A DNA stretch of 13,385 nucleotides from an uncultured Coriobacteriaceae bacterium. GTDB taxonomy: Bacteria; Actinomycetota; Coriobacteriia; Coriobacteriales; Eggerthellaceae. Numbering within the stretch: the stretch's first letter is position 1; every line of letters begins with the position of its first letter. The notes beneath the pieces are model-generated. The model had not been told where the DNA came from and did not search any database. It was given only the letters and a program-made list of their open reading frames with translations. The DNA lies in NCBI GenBank assembly GCA_900552585.1, contig USAB01000047.1:1-13385 (forward strand), written 5' to 3'. Below, piece by piece: positions 12,097 to 13,385 of this stretch. The position numbers and the translations under genes are program-made.

Positions 12097-13385
12097 CTAT
12101 TTGCCTTCGTAGTAGATATCGGCGTCAAGTGCCTGTTTTCCGCGAGATTCGTTGGCGAGTCCTGCAATCCTGTTCTCGTCCTCATCGGACCTTACTTGTA
12201 TGACGCGTATCTCGTCTTGAATGCGGTCTGCGGTAATCTCGACTAAGCTGCAGGCGTTTTGAGCGCAGGCATCAACGCAGATACCGCATCCGATGCAATA
12301 TCGGCTGTCGAACGTCAGGTATCCTTCGTCATCGATGCCCCGTGCGCCCGTGATGCAGGATTCCATGCAATCGCAGGCTCCGATGCACGCATCCGTGTCG
12401 GTAGCGCTGACCGTCATGGGGATATTCCGTGCAATGCGTGGGTTTGCAAGTGCGGCTTCGACTAGGAATTCCCGGCGCGGGAACCAGGTCTTCGTCTTAC
12501 CCGTCTTATTGAACGCGGGAAACGACGTCGTGGTCAGCTCCGCCATCATTGCATGGAGGTTCTCCGAGGCGCGGTCGTATTCTTCCTGCGCACTGTTCCG
12601 CTTGCTCCGGTAATGGCCACTGGCAACATCGCCGACAACGGACAGCAGGCCGGACAGCGCATCGCGGCGATCGCCTTGATTCACGCGATCCATCAGGCCT
12701 TCCTGTTCGGGGACCGCATCAACGAATTCAATGCGCTTGCCTGTCCATGCTTCCGCGGCTTCGAACGCGTACGAATAGAGCATCTCTCCGCGGTCAGGGG
12801 CTATCTTGCAGTCGTCGCAATAGTCCAGATTTCCCGCAACAACGACTCTGACGCCATCCATCAATACGGATGCCAGGAGTTCGGGCGAAAGGGAGGCAAG
12901 GCACGGCACCACCAGCACGTCATCTGCCACGGTCGTATCGCTGAAGATGTTCTCCCGGCATGTGACGAACAGGACCTTATCGACAGCCGTCATACGGGCG
13001 ATTCGCGAGCGTAGATCGATGACGTTCAAATGCGTGGAGGTAAATGCATCGCAGATGCCATAGCAGATGCCGCAGCGCGTGCAAGCGGCATTATCGATAT
13101 GGACGAACCCCTGGCCGTCATAGCTTATGGCACCCACGGGGCATGCGAGCTCGCATCGGTTGCATGCCCCGCCTTTCATATGCAGGCAGAAGTCGCGTTG
13201 AAAGAGGATCTGCTCATCAGGCACGTTGCGCGATTCGCCGTCTTCCGGCTCTATCGGCTGCTCTTCTGCGTCGTCGCTCGGAGAGAAGTGCAATACGTCC
13301 TTGCGGGCAGGCGGCTCCCCAGCCTGCTGATTCGTGGGTTGGGGAGCCGCGGATGCCTGTTCCGCCGCAGCATCCGGGCCAGTCG
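12097..13385 (-). CDS. Multi-cluster ferredoxin-like protein with Cys-rich central domain (5' end outside window)
   Basis: Reading right to left, the frame is open from the window edge to the stop at 12097-12099. The TTG at 13293 is not the real start, and about 30 further Ala/Pro/Gln-rich residues are encoded up to 13385. Numbering from that TTG, an N-terminal pair of [4Fe-4S] motifs is C36-x7-C44-x2-C47-x3-C51-P and C71-x2-C74-x2-C77-x3-C81. A C-terminal pair is C303-x3-C307-x-C309-x3-C313 (no Pro follows) and C333-x2-C336-x2-C339-x3-C343. Between them, a domain with C112, C131, C159 and C162 alternates hydrophobic strands and recalls the MvhD/FlpD electron-transfer fold, by eye only. No signal peptide or membrane helix is visible. 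It is probably a cytoplasmic electron carrier or adaptor linking a larger redox complex upstream (outside the window). I do not recognise a named family. Confidence 0.85.
   Translation of the reverse strand, partial: TGPDAAAEQASAAPQPTNQQAGEPPARKDVLHFSPSDDAEEQPIEPEDGESRNVPDEQILFQRDFCLHMKGGACNRCELACPVGAISYDGQGFVHIDNAACTRCGICYGICDAFTSTHLNVIDLRSRIARMTAVDKVLFVTCRENIFSDTTVADDVLVVPCLASLSPELLASVLMDGVRVVVAGNLDYCDDCKIAPDRGEMLYSYAFEAAEAWTGKRIEFVDAVPEQEGLMDRVNQGDRRDALSGLLSVVGDVASGHYRSKRNSAQEEYDRASENLHAMMAELTTTSFPAFNKTGKTKTWFPRREFLVEAALANPRIARNIPMTVSATDTDACIGACDCMESCITGARGIDDEGYLTFDSRYCIGCGICVDACAQNACSLVEITADRIQDEIRVIQVRSDEDENRIAGLANESRGKQALDADIYYEGK
13311..13350. repeat. 11-bp perfect inverted repeat inside the linker of the Fe-S protein gene
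   Basis: GCGGCTCCCCA (13311-13321) and TGGGGAGCCGC (13340-13350) are exact reverse complements with an 18-nt spacer. They lie within codons for the Ala/Pro/Gln-rich N-terminal linker. No T-run follows. It may be an RNA hairpin or a by-product of repetitive Ala/Pro/Glu coding. Confidence 0.6.

Noticed and set aside
13291..13293. TTG as start of the Fe-S protein
   Set aside because: The frame stays open for about 30 more codons to the window edge and no Shine-Dalgarno precedes the TTG. The gene is better treated as partial.

Overview
The window looks like chromosomal DNA of an anaerobic, GC-rich, Gram-positive actinobacterium, most likely class Coriobacteriia (Eggerthellaceae/Slackia-like). 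This is an inference. It rests on the respiratory-type, membrane-bound [NiFe] hydrogenase with a Tat-exported small subunit, GC-rich codon use, short intergenic gaps with strong AAGGAGG-type ribosome sites, and the style of the Fe-S proteins. The genus cannot be fixed from the sequence. There are no tRNA or rRNA genes, CRISPR arrays or insertion sequences.

Layout. (1) 1-387: 3' end of a MutY-like DNA glycosylase gene (+), cut by the window edge, converging on pheA (prephenate dehydratase, -, 444-1298). (2) 1299-1782: AT-rich regulatory gap between pheA and a divergently transcribed hydrogenase operon. It holds a pheA promoter candidate and several inverted repeats. (3) 1783-5379: tight operon hyaA-hyaB-hyaC (small subunit, large subunit, b-type cytochrome), closed by a strong intrinsic terminator at 5412-5442. 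(4) 5455-7294: apparently a new, possibly leaderless transcription unit. It encodes an unknown small membrane protein, a HyaD/HybD-type hydrogenase maturation protease and a Cof-type HAD phosphatase. (5) 7349-11564: divergent nth (-) and mfd (+) around an overlapping, symmetric pair of -10 elements. (6) 11600-11642: long perfect stem terminator between convergent units. (7) 11663-13385: minus-strand pair of a PaaI-type hotdog thioesterase and a large ferredoxin-like protein with four Fe-S cluster motifs. The latter reads off the right edge.

How the genes work together. The exported hydrogenase dimer would oxidise H2 outside the membrane and pass electrons through three Fe-S clusters to the b-type cytochrome and the quinone pool. 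The protease downstream would cleave the C-terminal tail of the large subunit after Ni insertion. The small subunit has a natural Cys where standard hydrogenases have Pro at the medial cluster, so the relay is predicted to be all-[4Fe-4S]. It lacks the two extra cysteines of O2-tolerant enzymes. The hydrogenase genes contain no TTA or CTA codon, and no TCA after the Tat motif, in about 1,175 codons. This suggests very high expression. Three DNA repair genes (mutY-like, nth, mfd) also fall in the window but in separate units. I see no clearly new multi-gene system. The best leads are the cluster ligand change, the unknown membrane protein beside the protease, the four-cluster Fe-S protein, and the promoter architectures.
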